Shown here: piece by piece, positions 31,257 through 41,238 of the stretch | Position numbering within the stretch: position 1 is the stretch's first letter | Layout: each line of letters starts with the position of its first letter | Source: Nemertoderma westbladi | Lineage: Eukaryota; Xenacoelomorpha; Nemertodermatida; Nemertodermatidae | Direction: 5' to 3' | NCBI GenBank assembly: GCA_032718475.1 | Contig: JAUCBJ010007858.1 | Span: forward strand, 1 to 47,647 | DNA length: 47,647 nt | The notes under the pieces: generated by a model | Databases searched by the model: none | Seen by the model: the letters and a program-made list of their open reading frames with translations, nothing else | Told to the model about the DNA's origin: nothing | Translations under genes and position numbers: made by a program

Positions 31257-31359
31257 GGGTATAACTTTTGCGTAGAGGTATAGCCTACATAGAGGCTACA
31301 TGTAGGTATGTGTAGCCTACATGTAGATGCACGTGTAGGGTGAATGTAGGTAGGTGTAG
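31257..31359 (+). repeat. MULE-like left TIR
   Basis: Begins GGGTATAACTTTTGCGTAGA; rich in CTACATGTAGG-type palindromes. Confidence 0.9.
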
Positions 31360-31404
31360 GTAGGTCTTTAAAAACAACAATGATGAATGAATAGGCCTAC
31401 ACGG

Positions 31405-31560
31405 GGTACCCGGACCCGAACTTCCTCGATGAGATGCGAATGCGGCGAACGGGGGTGGTACCCGGAACAACCACGAAGAGATGCGCATATGGCGGGCGGT
31501 GGTACCCGAAACAACCAGGAGGAGATGCGAATACGTCGAATGGGGGTCCCCTGAATACCC
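31405..31560. repeat. Imperfect tandem repeat of about 50 bp, three copies
   Basis: Units carry GGTACCCGGAACAACC, then GAGATGCGAATACG-like blocks. GC-rich compared with the surroundings, inside the MULE-like element. Confidence 0.7.
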
Positions 31561-32204
31561 ACGAGACGGAGCCTATCAATTCTACAGTACTGACAAAGGA
31601 AAAAACGACTGAACGATATACCGATACATACTGTAGATGTAAAAGCTTTTGTGGGATAACTGATTCGTTTGCCTTGTTGGCCAGTTCCCCCCCAGTCGCT
31701 AAGAATACTCTCAAAGTGATCTACAGCTAAAAATAGTGCAAGTTACCAGCTTATTGGCTGATTTGCTGTACGCAGGCATCTGGGCTCTGTTTAATCGGCC
31801 ACCAAGCCTAGGGAGGTTGCGTCATAGCCTTGTTTTTGTATCTCCCAATAGAATTTGAGTTAGCCTTGATTTTGACCTATCACAGAGCTGCTGAACTGAA
31901 AATTTCCTATCTCACTGCTCTTTCTCTGTGTTGAACGGGAGCTTCGTGGAATAAGGGAGTTGGTATCCTCGTATAGAGCAGTAGTCACGAGTTTTACAAA
32001 GCCACGAAAGAACGGCTTTGTAGTTTTTATGTTTTATGCTTTTTAGCTCAACACTAGTAGGTTTAATTACAAGGACATATATCCTTTATCCTGGCTGCAA
32101 TTACGCATCAAACAACCTGGCTTTAAACTCTGTAAATATCAAAACAAACTGGCACGATTGATCTGTGAATACTGCATACTGCTATTTGTTGTCGGTTATT
32201 CATT

Positions 32205-32844
32205 ATATTTGTTGATGAATTATTATATTGGAATAACGAGAAATAACCCCGACACCCAATATTCTTGATATACCGAAGGTAAGAGAGAAAGGTTACCAAT
32301 AACGATTGTGACTTATGTTAAAGTGGTTTGAAGTGAATCTAATGTTATTTGATAGACCCTACATGAGTCAGTCTGTGTTCCTTTTATATGTAACTAAAAT
32401 CAGTGAAGATTGGCAGATTAGTGTGCAGTATTGTGCAGCATTGCGTATGAGCGAGTCTGTTAAAGAAGCAATTCCTAAAGAATGCGCCATATATGTGAAT
32501 TATAATTAAGCCATATCGTTGTGAGTAGTTTAAGTCATAACTCTGTTTATATAGATAAAGCGCCACGTCCTAAAGGAACTGTTAATATTCCCGAAGGTAA
32601 ATAATATTGTCAGAGATTATATAATACTGTCAGTCGAATAATACATTAAGCTTACATAGCAATAAAATTAAACCGTCGAACCCAATCTCCCGGGAATATC
32701 CAGCGGGTGAATGGTCGCGCACGGATTGGTTTCGACTAGTGTAGTGAATCAAATACTTGTCATAGGCTAAAAAGCGATTTAATATCTAGAAGACATCTTA
32801 ATTTGGCGGGTTAAACTGCCAAAGGTCTGAAAGCGCGAACAGTA
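32205..32844 (+). repeat. Inverted homologue of 5054-5706, carried inside the MULE-like element
   Basis: Same landmarks as the left copy in opposite orientation. Similarity stops at GCGCGAACAGTA (32844), giving one shared boundary with the left copy (5054). Either a nested solo-LTR-type insertion or a captured fragment. Confidence 0.6.
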
Positions 32845-34022
32845 GATCTTATGATCCTGCGGGTTCAGGCATGGAGGCTAATGACTTTGTATGGGCCGAA
32901 CGGCCCGAACCTGATGTTTCCAGTCAAGGAGGAATCGACTAACGGTTAGGGTTAGAGTTCGTCGTCGGTGTCCATGAGGGTCTGAGGATGAGTGGGTAAT
33001 TCAACAAAACGCTAACAATGATACCGGACTGATTGATTGAACCAGAGTGGCGATGGTAGTCGCTGATGTATATATATTATATATATCATGTATTGATTGT
33101 TAGTAGATATTTTTTTATAGTATTTGTTTATTAAATTGTCTTCAATGTCTATATTGATAATATTGTGTGCTGTGCTGATTTTACTTATTTTTCATTTTAT
33201 AAATCTTGCTGTGGCCGTTTTAATCTACTAAACTGCCGTATGAATTTCATGATATTTTAATGGATATGCAATTTAACTTCTTCTTTCTATTAACTTTCAA
33301 TGCAATCAAATATAACTGTAAAGCTATTGACTTTCGTGTTATTGTTTTGCTGTTACTTCGAGATGGGATTTGAATCCCATCGGATTACTGATTAATTCCC
33401 ATCATCGAGATGGGAATACTTTATAATGAAACAGTGTGGTGGTCCGCGGGATAGTGGGAAGGGATGGGACTGTTGCTGGTTGGTGGAATGTGACTGCCTG
33501 AAAAATTAAAACAAACAAAACTTCCAGACTTCTATATTTTTACTTTCAAAACAAAACGTCCAAAACATTTCAATGCTGAAGTACTGTTCAAGTCCCATGG
33601 ATGTATGGTTGATAAACAGATAAAGAGGGGCAGAGGGGGGTCAGGGTTTCTGGTAGACTATAGTCCCCGCGATGATGGCTGTTCTTGTTTAGGTTACTCT
33701 TACTTAATAAACATATAAATCAGAACGAGTTAATCTAATGGAACGATGCCTTTCGTGGCGTTAGCATACTCAAATTTATTAGGGCATAATATTTATGACG
33801 AGTAAGGCTGTAAGGGACTTTAGTATAATCAGAACGCGATGTTTGATATTTATACAGTACTGCAGTATGCAGTAAAACCTGTTGTCTGACAGCAGACAGG
33901 TCTGCAGGTTGATGTACCGTATTGTACCGTGGAGATCAGAGATTATTGCCATACATCCTGATTGACGACCGTGTATCACGTTACTGCAAGTTGACACATA
34001 AATTACATTAATATCTATGGGA

Positions 34023-34125
34023 CTACACCTACCTACATTCACCCTACACGTGCATCTACATGTAGGCTACACATACCTACATGAAGCCTCTATGTAGGCT
34101 ATACCTCTACGCAAAAGATGTACCC
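34023..34125 (-). repeat. MULE-like right TIR
   Basis: Reverse complement begins GGGTACATCTTTTGCGTAGA and matches the left TIR to its inner end. Confidence 0.9.
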
Positions 34126-34502
34126 GTCTGACTGCACTGCTGTAGACCTACTCTGGTAGGCCTACTGGTATAGGCTAACGGTAGCCGTTGATTTACTATT
34201 ACTGTAGTTGGTAGTACTGTATTAGCAGATTGGGCCTACTGTATTATCTCATTCTGTCATTATTACTGCATTAGGCCTATGCTGCTATGTCATACTGTCA
34301 TGTGTGTTGTGTATGTCTGACGTCTATCAGCAAATACTGAACTGCTAAATAGTTACTACAGTGACAGTCTGACAGTTTCTATCGGTACGGTACTGCTTCT
34401 ACCTGTCTACAGTAATATACTGATATAGACATTAAGATCGGAAGATTAAACATAGCCTGCAGTTCCGTAAACCATAAACTGGTAACAACAAACAATTTGA
34501 CA

Positions 34503-35600
34503 ATGGTTTATTCAAAGAAGAAATCCAACCAAAAACAACCCCCTATATTTAGCCATGAATTTGTTATTCAAAACCATGGCGATATCGTAAGTTGCGCCGC
34601 CATGATTGTCATGCTCGGCCTAATGTTCCAACCCACTGCAAATTTCTGCTCAAAATTCACAATGCTGAGTTACAACGTGACTGAAGTGAACGCCACTTAT
34701 TCCCAGATGAACGAGTTTACCCACTACCATATCGGCCGTCTCGACATCCTGCCGATATTCTTCTACTTTCTCTTAGCGATCGTTGCCCATGCAGTCATCC
34801 AGGAATACATTACGGATAAGATATCTCGCCGATTCCATCTTAGCAAAACCAAACAAAACAAGTATAATTTATCCGTTCAAGTTTTCTTCTTCTATTTGGC
34901 TGCATCCGCCTACGGAGGCTGGATTGTCCATCGCGAGGGCTGGCTTGTCTCCATAACCGAGATTTGCGACAACTACCCACACCGTGAGCTATCCGTATTC
35001 TCGAAGCTATTCTTCCTGGCCCAAATCGCTTACTGGTTGCATTTGCTTCCCACTCTCTACTTCCAAAAAGTTCGCAAGGAAGACATGATGGAACGAATTC
35101 AGTTAACCTCGTTTTTCGTAGTTTTTATTACCACCGCGTATCTCTTGAATTTATCTCGAATCGCTACTGTTCTTCTAGTCGCTCATTACTTAGTGGAATT
35201 CTTGTTCCACGTGGCTCGAATCCTTTATCTGATGGAGCAGCAGGATCTATCTCAACCCATTTTCTTCCTCTGGGCTATCCTCTATGTGGTCGTTCGTATC
35301 TTTTCTGTGGTTCTTGCCGGGTTTACTTTCCTCTTTGGGCTTCGCACCTCCGACACGGGGGCCCTGGACGTCGCCGTCGGCAACTATAACATCCTCCCGG
35401 TACGCATCACCTGTTTCTCAGCTATCGCGCTGTTGCAATTGTGGTTGGTTTCGTCTTTCGTCACCTTTCAGATGCGACGTATGAAGGATCGCACCGCTAC
35501 TTCGAGGAAATTCGCCCAGAAACAGCGTAACAAACGGGAAAACGGTGAAGTTACAACTGCTAAAAAGTCTCCACGTCCTAAACATGTTAAAGCTAATTAA
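34503..35600 (+). CDS. TRAM1: TRAM1-like translocating chain-associated membrane protein
   Basis: A 365-codon single-exon gene starting MVYSKKKSNQ in a good context (GACAATGG). Strong family features: FSHEFVIQNHGDIVSCAAMI at the N-terminus, VIQEYITDKISRRFHLSKTK, then a TLC-type membrane domain (about 115-325) with YWLHLLPTLYFQKVRKED, AYLLNLSRIATVLLVAHY and VEFLFHVARILYL, and a basic Lys-rich cytosolic tail. Length is close to vertebrate TRAM1 (374 aa). The NATYS and NVTE sequons sit in the first lumenal loop. TRAM proteins aid insertion and translocation of nascent chains at the ER Sec61 channel. Vertebrate TRAM1 has many exons; this copy has none, suggesting a retrocopy or intron loss, yet the frame is intact. 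A polyadenylation-like AATAAA lies near 36058. Confidence 0.92.
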   Translation: MVYSKKKSNQKQPPIFSHEFVIQNHGDIVSCAAMIVMLGLMFQPTANFCSKFTMLSYNVTEVNATYSQMNEFTHYHIGRLDILPIFFYFLLAIVAHAVIQEYITDKISRRFHLSKTKQNKYNLSVQVFFFYLAASAYGGWIVHREGWLVSITEICDNYPHRELSVFSKLFFLAQIAYWLHLLPTLYFQKVRKEDMMERIQLTSFFVVFITTAYLLNLSRIATVLLVAHYLVEFLFHVARILYLMEQQDLSQPIFFLWAILYVVVRIFSVVLAGFTFLFGLRTSDTGALDVAVGNYNILPVRITCFSAIALLQLWLVSSFVTFQMRRMKDRTATSRKFAQKQRNKRENGEVTTAKKSPRPKHVKAN

Positions 35601-37159
35601 AACATTGAGTCAGTTTTAGTTTAAAAATAAATTATCAAGGGATTGGAGGTGTTTCGAGTTGTGGCGGCGGTTTAGGTTGGGTGTGTGGCGTTCACCTGAT
35701 TTGGCTAATTGTAACTCGTTTTTCTCGGAAGACTTTAGCCTTTTACTTCCTGTATTAATTACACGGTATGTTTAATGACAAATAATCGCGGTACAGTCAA
35801 CCTTGTGGGACGGGTGTTGTGGTTTCATGTTGTGTTATTTTTTGTAATACTGATGTTTTTATGTGACGAGAAACAGGTGATGGAGCTACGATATATTTAT
35901 TTAAACTTATATGTGCAGATTACACACGTAACTTAATCCAGATGTTTAATGTTCCATCTCTGTATTTAGTCTGTCTCAACTTAATATTTCTGTGACGTAT
36001 TTATTTGGTGTGCTATTTATAAGAATTGTTGTGCTTGCCTGTCGTCGTTATAATACAATAAATACTATATTTTCTGGGCCTGTGTAAAACATTCAAATTA
36101 GCGTTTTATTTCCGTTATGAATTTGTCTGTAAGTCAGTCATAGACTGAGCACGTGAGTAGGGATGTGAGTTTTCCGGAAATATGTTTTTTCAAGGAACTT
36201 TGCGGAAAAGTAAACTTCACCCATAACATCCACTGACACCAAACCACTTCCACACCACTAAGCAGGAATCATTTGTTTCAAATGTTTACTCTCAGAATAA
36301 ACTCTCAAGTATCAGTTTATAAACTGGTAAAAAGTGATAGAGTTAAAATTGAAAATGTATTAATTTCCGAAATATAAAACATAGTTAATAATGACAAAAC
36401 ATATAGTCACATCACAATCACAATTTTAGTTCAAATATTATTATTACTATTTTATGCAAAATAAGAGGATATTTCTGTAAATATTTACTATTCTTATTTT
36501 GTGGCAAGCAGTATTTTTTGTCTTACTTTCTTACTTAAACCTTCTTATAATAACACTCGACAAAAAAAAGCATACTTTTTTTGCCATCACTTAATAGTTA
36601 TTTTCCTCTGCCTCGAAAATTATTTGCTTTAACTATTCCTCGAGAATACGAATTATAAAGTCGGACAAAAAGATGTTACCGGTACTTTCTTTTGTAAAAG
36701 ATATAGTTTTCTTTCAATTATTCAGTTTTGAATTAGAAGTTTAACGTAACAAAGTTGTCGCAAATTTGAGGTAAATTGTGCACCAATGTGTAATTAAATA
36801 ATATAGCTACTATTATTACTACAGTATATTAGCTATACTTTGTGAGTGAAGATGCTATTCCAAAAAGTTAATCAAACCAAAAATTGAATTAAACTAGCTA
36901 CTTATTCAAAACATCCTAACTGAACATTTTAATTATAAATTAATTAATAAATACCAACGTAATTACTGATCTAGAATAAATAGTGTAAAATCAACAGATT
37001 AAACTTCTAGATCATTGTTTGGATAAATATTTTATTATCAGCATTTTTGGAAAATTTACTGGATAATTAATTTATTGTCCGCAGATGCGGACATTAAAGC
37101 CTTTATTGTTATTGTCCGCACTTTTGCGAACTATAAAGGGAATATTTTGGAACAGTTCC
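35601..37159. other. 3' UTR of the TRAM1-like gene and AT-rich intergenic DNA
   Basis: The first 460 bp or so probably contain the 3' UTR. The remainder is AT-rich with no gene or clear repeat. A small dyad TGTCCGCAGATGCGGACA lies at about 37076-37093. Confidence 0.4.
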
Positions 37160-37894
37160 GCCCGTGCCAACATTTACGTTGTTTTTTATTCAACAAATTT
37201 TCATGCTTTTTTGTCACTTTTTTATTGATACATGTTCTAGAACGTATATTGAGTGTTATAGAACTTTGAAAAAAAAGTTCTAGAACATTGTAATTATGAA
37301 TTTTGAGAAAAAAATTTTCTTTTAAAAATAAAATTATTAAAAAAATTGTTAAATTTTATTATTTTTTATGCTATTTTGCCTGTTTTTTTCTATTGTTAAA
37401 AGTTCTAGAACATTTATTAAATGTTCTAGAACATTTTTATTAACAATTTTCGATAAAAAATATTCTAGAGTATTTGTTCTTTTAAAAAAAATTAGTAAAC
37501 TTATTGTTTAATTAATAAAAAATTGGAATACTGAACAAATATCCATAACGATAGCATTCTAGAACATTTTTTTTAAATGTTAGCTATGCTAGTATTGAAT
37601 ACGTAGGCCTACACTATAATGGCATCAATAGTCAATCGTCGACATCTATCGACATCTATTTTTTACAAGCTATAGTTATAAATTATTACTTAAGTACATA
37701 AATTTACTAGATATATATGTTTATTATACAAACAAATTTTTAAAAATGTTCTAGAACAAGAAATAAAATGTTCTAGAACATTACTAAACAAAAAAATAAT
37801 TCGAAATATCCTAGAATGCTTCGCACTAACATTAAAAAGAAGTAGCTAGTAAACTATACACATTTTAGAGCAAAATTAAAATGTTGGCACGGGC
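37160..37894. mobile_element. MITE-like element with 16-bp inverted ends
   Basis: GCCCGTGCCAACATTT (37160-37175) and its exact complement (37879-37894) bracket 735 bp of very AT-rich DNA studded with TTCTAGAA palindromes. No convincing target-site duplication, so the true ends may lie slightly outside. Confidence 0.45.
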
Positions 37895-38035
37895 AGACTC
37901 TAGCCGAATTTTTTGAAGAGAATAAATACATAACCTTCTGGAACATTTTATTTTTGTATGTGTACTGCGTAGCTACGTAATTGAGATAATGCCGTTGTTA
38001 CCAAGCCTCTCAGAGAATAATATTGTGTTCTAGAA
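37235..38035. repeat. Cluster of eight TTCTAGAA palindromes
   Basis: Perfect copies at 37235, 37278, 37403, 37424, 37557, 37749, 37771 and 38028, mostly as TGTTCTAGAACA or close variants, plus degenerate ones (TTCTAGAG, TTCTGGAA). Two more occur at about 41725-41755. Confidence 0.8.
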
Positions 38036-38239
38036 CGTTGTGTAATTATTATAGAATAAATGGCCTTTAGCGAATTTTAAACCAACACAGATACAGACTT
38101 AGTTCTTGGCCGGCCACTAGGGGGCGAGGTACTTGTTCGCCATGACGACAACCCTGACCAATTTCTTTACTATGGTTTTTATTATAATTTTTGAAATGGA
38201 AATACAAGCTACTTATCTTGGTTCAATCTGAGTAATTTA

Positions 38240-38796
38240 GGTCGCTAGTGTTTTTGCTAGTTAGTAAATTTTTACTAGCTAGAAACAAAAATTTATTCAA
38301 AAATTTTATTAATTTGGTTTACATATTTTATGAATTTTAATGAGTGGAAGGCATATTGTGGATCATATTGCGGATAATTGGAGGAAAATGGGCTGCTCAT
38401 GGATAAGGGGATGGGTACCACCATCAAAGAGTTAACCATTCCAGATATTTCGTTAATGCGAAATGATAAACATAACTTATTAATGATAGACACAACGTAT
38501 TGAAAGGCAACGGAAATGGCTGAATTTAAAAATATTATAGAAAAAGAACGGAACGCGGCCGGTCCTACTAGCTGGTCATTTAGCTGAATTTCATTGCCTG
38601 AGGCTATACCAAGGCGCAGTAAAAACATAATACGACTGATTGAACTAAAAAGTATAAACTACAGTAGTTGATAAGGTTTAATCAACTTTGGTTTGATGAA
38701 TTTGCTTTTAATAAAACCATCAAAATATGTAAACCATGCTAAATAAAAATTTTGAATAATAAACTTTTTTACTCGCCATCAAAAACACTAGCTACC
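38240..38796. mobile_element. Mariner-like MITE, 557 bp
   Basis: Imperfect long inverted ends of about 100 bp: left begins GGTCGCTAGTGTTTTTG, right (reversed) GGTAGCTAGTGTTTTTG, each with GGTTTACATATTTT further in. Flanked by TA on both sides (38238-38239 and 38797-38798), consistent with a Tc1/mariner TA target. A 111-codon minus-strand frame inside (38293-38628) shows no recognisable domain. Confidence 0.6.
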
Positions 38797-39344
38797 TAAA
38801 ATTGCTCATGTTTAACTAACATCGGTACCAGCAGTATCTCCACTTCAAAAATGTTATCTTTGTTTCCATAAAATTAAACTTGATCTAAAATAATTAATCA
38901 GTTTGATTAGTTTTTACCAGTTTTACTTTTATGATATTTTCTGTGATTTAAACAAAAAATAATACAATTGTGGATGGATAATAGGCCCTTATAGTAAAAC
39001 AAATTTATGTACAGTATAGATATAACTTGATTAACTTTTGGTGATCAATATTCATTGAAATACTGTGTATTTATTAAGTACCGGTATTCAACTTAACATA
39101 ATTTTACGGAAGGTCTTTTTACAGAACACAATGGTATACACAAGAACATTAATTAACACAAGAACGTAATTAAAATCACCACCAATAAATAGCACACAGG
39201 GAAAAGTAGGCCTACCGGCTGAATTCATGAAATTGTAAGAAGGCAATTACATTTTTTAATTAAGTGACTGTATTCCACATTAAATTAGGGCCCTATTATT
39301 CGTTATCTTGTAACCATGGAGAATTGAATTCCTACTGTCACCCT
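38797..39344. other. Intergenic DNA
   Basis: AT-rich, no gene or repeat recognised. Confidence 0.4.
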
Positions 39345-39930
39345 ATTACTACTTCTAGGATCGGCATGCTGCATTGCAGCTGCATTTTCAAGAATGATGT
39401 GCCGGCCTGTCGACAAAATCGCGCCGCCACAACTCCCTATCACCCATGACATTTGCTAGATCATCCGCATCTTCAAGGCCAGTGTCCTTTAAGATGCGTT
39501 TCAAGAAAGTCACGGGCTGTCCACCATGCTTATTCACTCCATGAGGCTGCCAAAGCACAAGATTATGCACTCACTGGTCCTCACGGCTAAAGCAATGTCC
39601 TGCAAAGCGGAGGCGGCTTTGTTCAAGTGTCATTTGTCAAGCTTGGGGAAACCAATGCGACACCTCCAATGTTGTGTGCATTGTACTTGACACAGTGAAC
39701 CTGGCGTAGCATTCTTGTGAATGTGCCATCCAGAGATTTATACATTTATTATAGAAAGGAATCTAGGGGTCTTAACCTCGAATGATAAGTTTATTTTACC
39801 GAAAATAACTTATCTTTTATTGGCGCAATTGTAGGACTAATCCCATCACATGCGTACTTTTTAACCGGGTAGTGTACAAATTTAGGAATAGCGTAATTTT
39901 TCTTGAAATTAATATCTCATATCTCTCCAA

Positions 39931-39973
39931 ACCACGTACGCGTTTCGACCTTATTGGGTCTCATCAGCGTGGT
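39931..39973 (-). ncRNA. Hammerhead ribozyme, copy C (inverted)
   Basis: Same 43-nt motif on the minus strand: ACCACG, CTGATGAG, stem II GACC/GGTC with loop CAATAA, CGAAAC, GCGTA, CGTGGT. It differs from copy B by one loop base only. Its upstream tRNA-like module (about 39974-40034) has B-box GGTTCGACTCC, one change from copy B. Confidence 0.85.
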
Positions 39974-40064
39974 GTCGGAGTCGAACCTGGGACCTCGAGG
40001 TGGAAGCCGAGACAACAACCACTAGGCCACAGGTTCTTGAGATATGGAGTATTAATTTAAAGCC

Positions 40065-40312
40065 AGATATTAATTTCAAGAAAAATTACGCGATTCCTAA
40101 ATTTGTACACTACCCGGTTAAAAAGTACGCATGTGATGGGATTAGTCCTACAATTGCGCCACTAAAAGATCAACGCTTATTTTCGGTAAAATAAATTTAT
40201 CATTCGAGGTTAAGACCCCTAGATTCCTTCCTATAATAAATGTATAATAACAAACACCTCGAAAAATACAGCTTGCCAACACATTGTTACTATCAATAAT
40301 AAAAAATCAGGG
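40065..40312 (+). repeat. Tail-only copy A of the hammerhead element
   Basis: Starts just downstream of where the ribozyme would be (GATATTAATTTCAAG) and runs to ACTATCAATAAT, then joins head-to-tail with copy B. It contains the uninterrupted site GGTTAAAAAGTACGC, which serves as the empty site for the 698-bp insertion. Confidence 0.75.
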
Positions 40313-40360
40313 GCTAATAAAATGGCAGCTGGCTTTAAATTAATACTCCATATCTCAAGA

Positions 40361-40427
40361 ACCTGTGGCCTAGTGGTTGTTGTCTCGGCTTCCACCTCGA
40401 GGTCCCAGGTTCGAATCCGACACCACG
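40361..40427 (+). other. tRNA-like module (A and B boxes) of copy B
   Basis: A-box TGGCCTAGTGG (40366-40376) and a perfect B-box GGTTCGAATCC (40408-40418). An anticodon-arm-like hairpin (CTCGG/CTCGAG around CTTCCAC) lies between. The T-stem does not pair well, so this is a promoter-bearing tRNA relic, not a tRNA gene. Its 3' end runs directly into the ribozyme. Confidence 0.75.
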
Positions 40428-40464
40428 CTGATGAGACCCATTAAGGTCGAAACGCGTACGTGGT
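40422..40464 (+). ncRNA. Hammerhead ribozyme, copy B
   Basis: All core elements in order: helix I strand ACCACG (40422-40427), CTGATGA, helix II GACC/GGTC with a six-base loop (40435-40448), GAAA (40449-40452), stem III CGCG, then T and A (40457-40458), and helix I partner CGTGGT (40459-40464), perfectly complementary to the first strand. Predicted cleavage is after A40458 (GUA). Stem III is only the self-complementary ACGCGT, so a monomer cannot close it. Small hammerheads of this sort, tied to Penelope-like elements, are known to act as dimers. Confidence 0.85.
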
Positions 40465-40540
40465 TTGGAGAGATATGAGATATTAATTTCAAGAAAAATT
40501 ACGCGATTCCTAAATTTGTACACTACCCGGTTAAAAAGTA

Positions 40541-41238
40541 GGTATTAGTATGGCCTGTGACCCCACTTTTTGATGAAAAAAACTAACTAGATAGATAGTC
40601 TTTTAGATAGAGTCTAACTAAACTGAAAAAAACTAACTAGATAGAACGATCTATTGCGATGTTCCAGAATGTTATTTGACAGTTTCCATGGTTACCATTT
40701 TGGAGAAAAAAGACGTTTTAAGAATGTTAGTTTTTTGAAAATTTATGTACAATAAAATTGCTTAATTTTGCGTATAAAAACCATAGTTATGAGTTTCTGG
40801 AACATTATATTCAGTCAAACCTTCAATAACAACGACGTCAAATGTTACTGTTTTATTCATAGCTATATCTATAATACTGCATTTTGAACAAAAAATATTT
40901 CAAGTTTAATAGGCCCCATTCAGCAAACTGATAACACTAATAAACAATAGCGAATTATAGAAATCTGTTTAATTCAGTTCAAAAACAAAAAACTAATCAA
41001 TTTACATTGTTATATTCACTAAATAACATATTCGATTAACCTTCAATAAATCATTATTTACAACACTTGGTTACCATAGCAACACAAGAAAAATGTTCCA
41101 GAATGTAGAACTTGAGTGGGGCAAACATAATACCAACATATGTAGCTAGTATATCATAAATTACTAGCTAGTTTTTTTCATCAAAAAGTGGGGTCACAGG
41201 CAATAGGCCTACTAATACCCACAGGCAATACTAATACC
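40541..41238. mobile_element. 698-bp TIR element with 8-bp TSD
   Basis: Target duplications AAAAAGTA (40533-40540 and 41239-41246). Ends GGTATTAGTA, then GCCTGTGACCCCACTTTTTG and ATGAAAAAAACTA, inverted at the right end, where an extra copy of the first 25 bp or so is present. An 8-bp duplication suggests hAT or P-like mobilisation; the tips do not match the P element here. Interior contains TTCCAGAA / TTCTGGAA palindromes, no coding frame. Confidence 0.8.

Larger units (their letters stand above)
31257..34125. mobile_element. Mutator-like (MULE-type) non-autonomous element, 2,869 bp
   Basis: Ends are inverted repeats of 103 bp: 31257-31359 and 34023-34125, identical over the inner 95 bp except for one base, with minor differences in the outer eight. 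The element is flanked by 9-bp direct repeats GTCTGACTG (31248-31256 and 34126-34134). Long TIRs and a 9-bp duplication are the Mutator-superfamily signature. No transposase reading frame is present. The interior holds a three-copy minisatellite and a segment homologous to 5054-5706. Confidence 0.8.

Noticed and set aside
33361-33381. GATGGGATTTGAATCCCATC as an inverted B-box
   Set aside because: Simple short palindrome without an A-box or tRNA fold.
38293-38628. 111-codon minus-strand frame
   Set aside because: Lies within a MITE-like element and has no transposase-like or other domain.
40361-40427. Functional tRNA gene
   Set aside because: A and B boxes are good but T-stem and acceptor pairing fail.
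39872-40523. Two near-identical 62-codon frames on opposite strands
   Set aside because: They span the tRNA-like and hammerhead modules of inverted copies C and B; RNA structure, not protein, explains the conservation.
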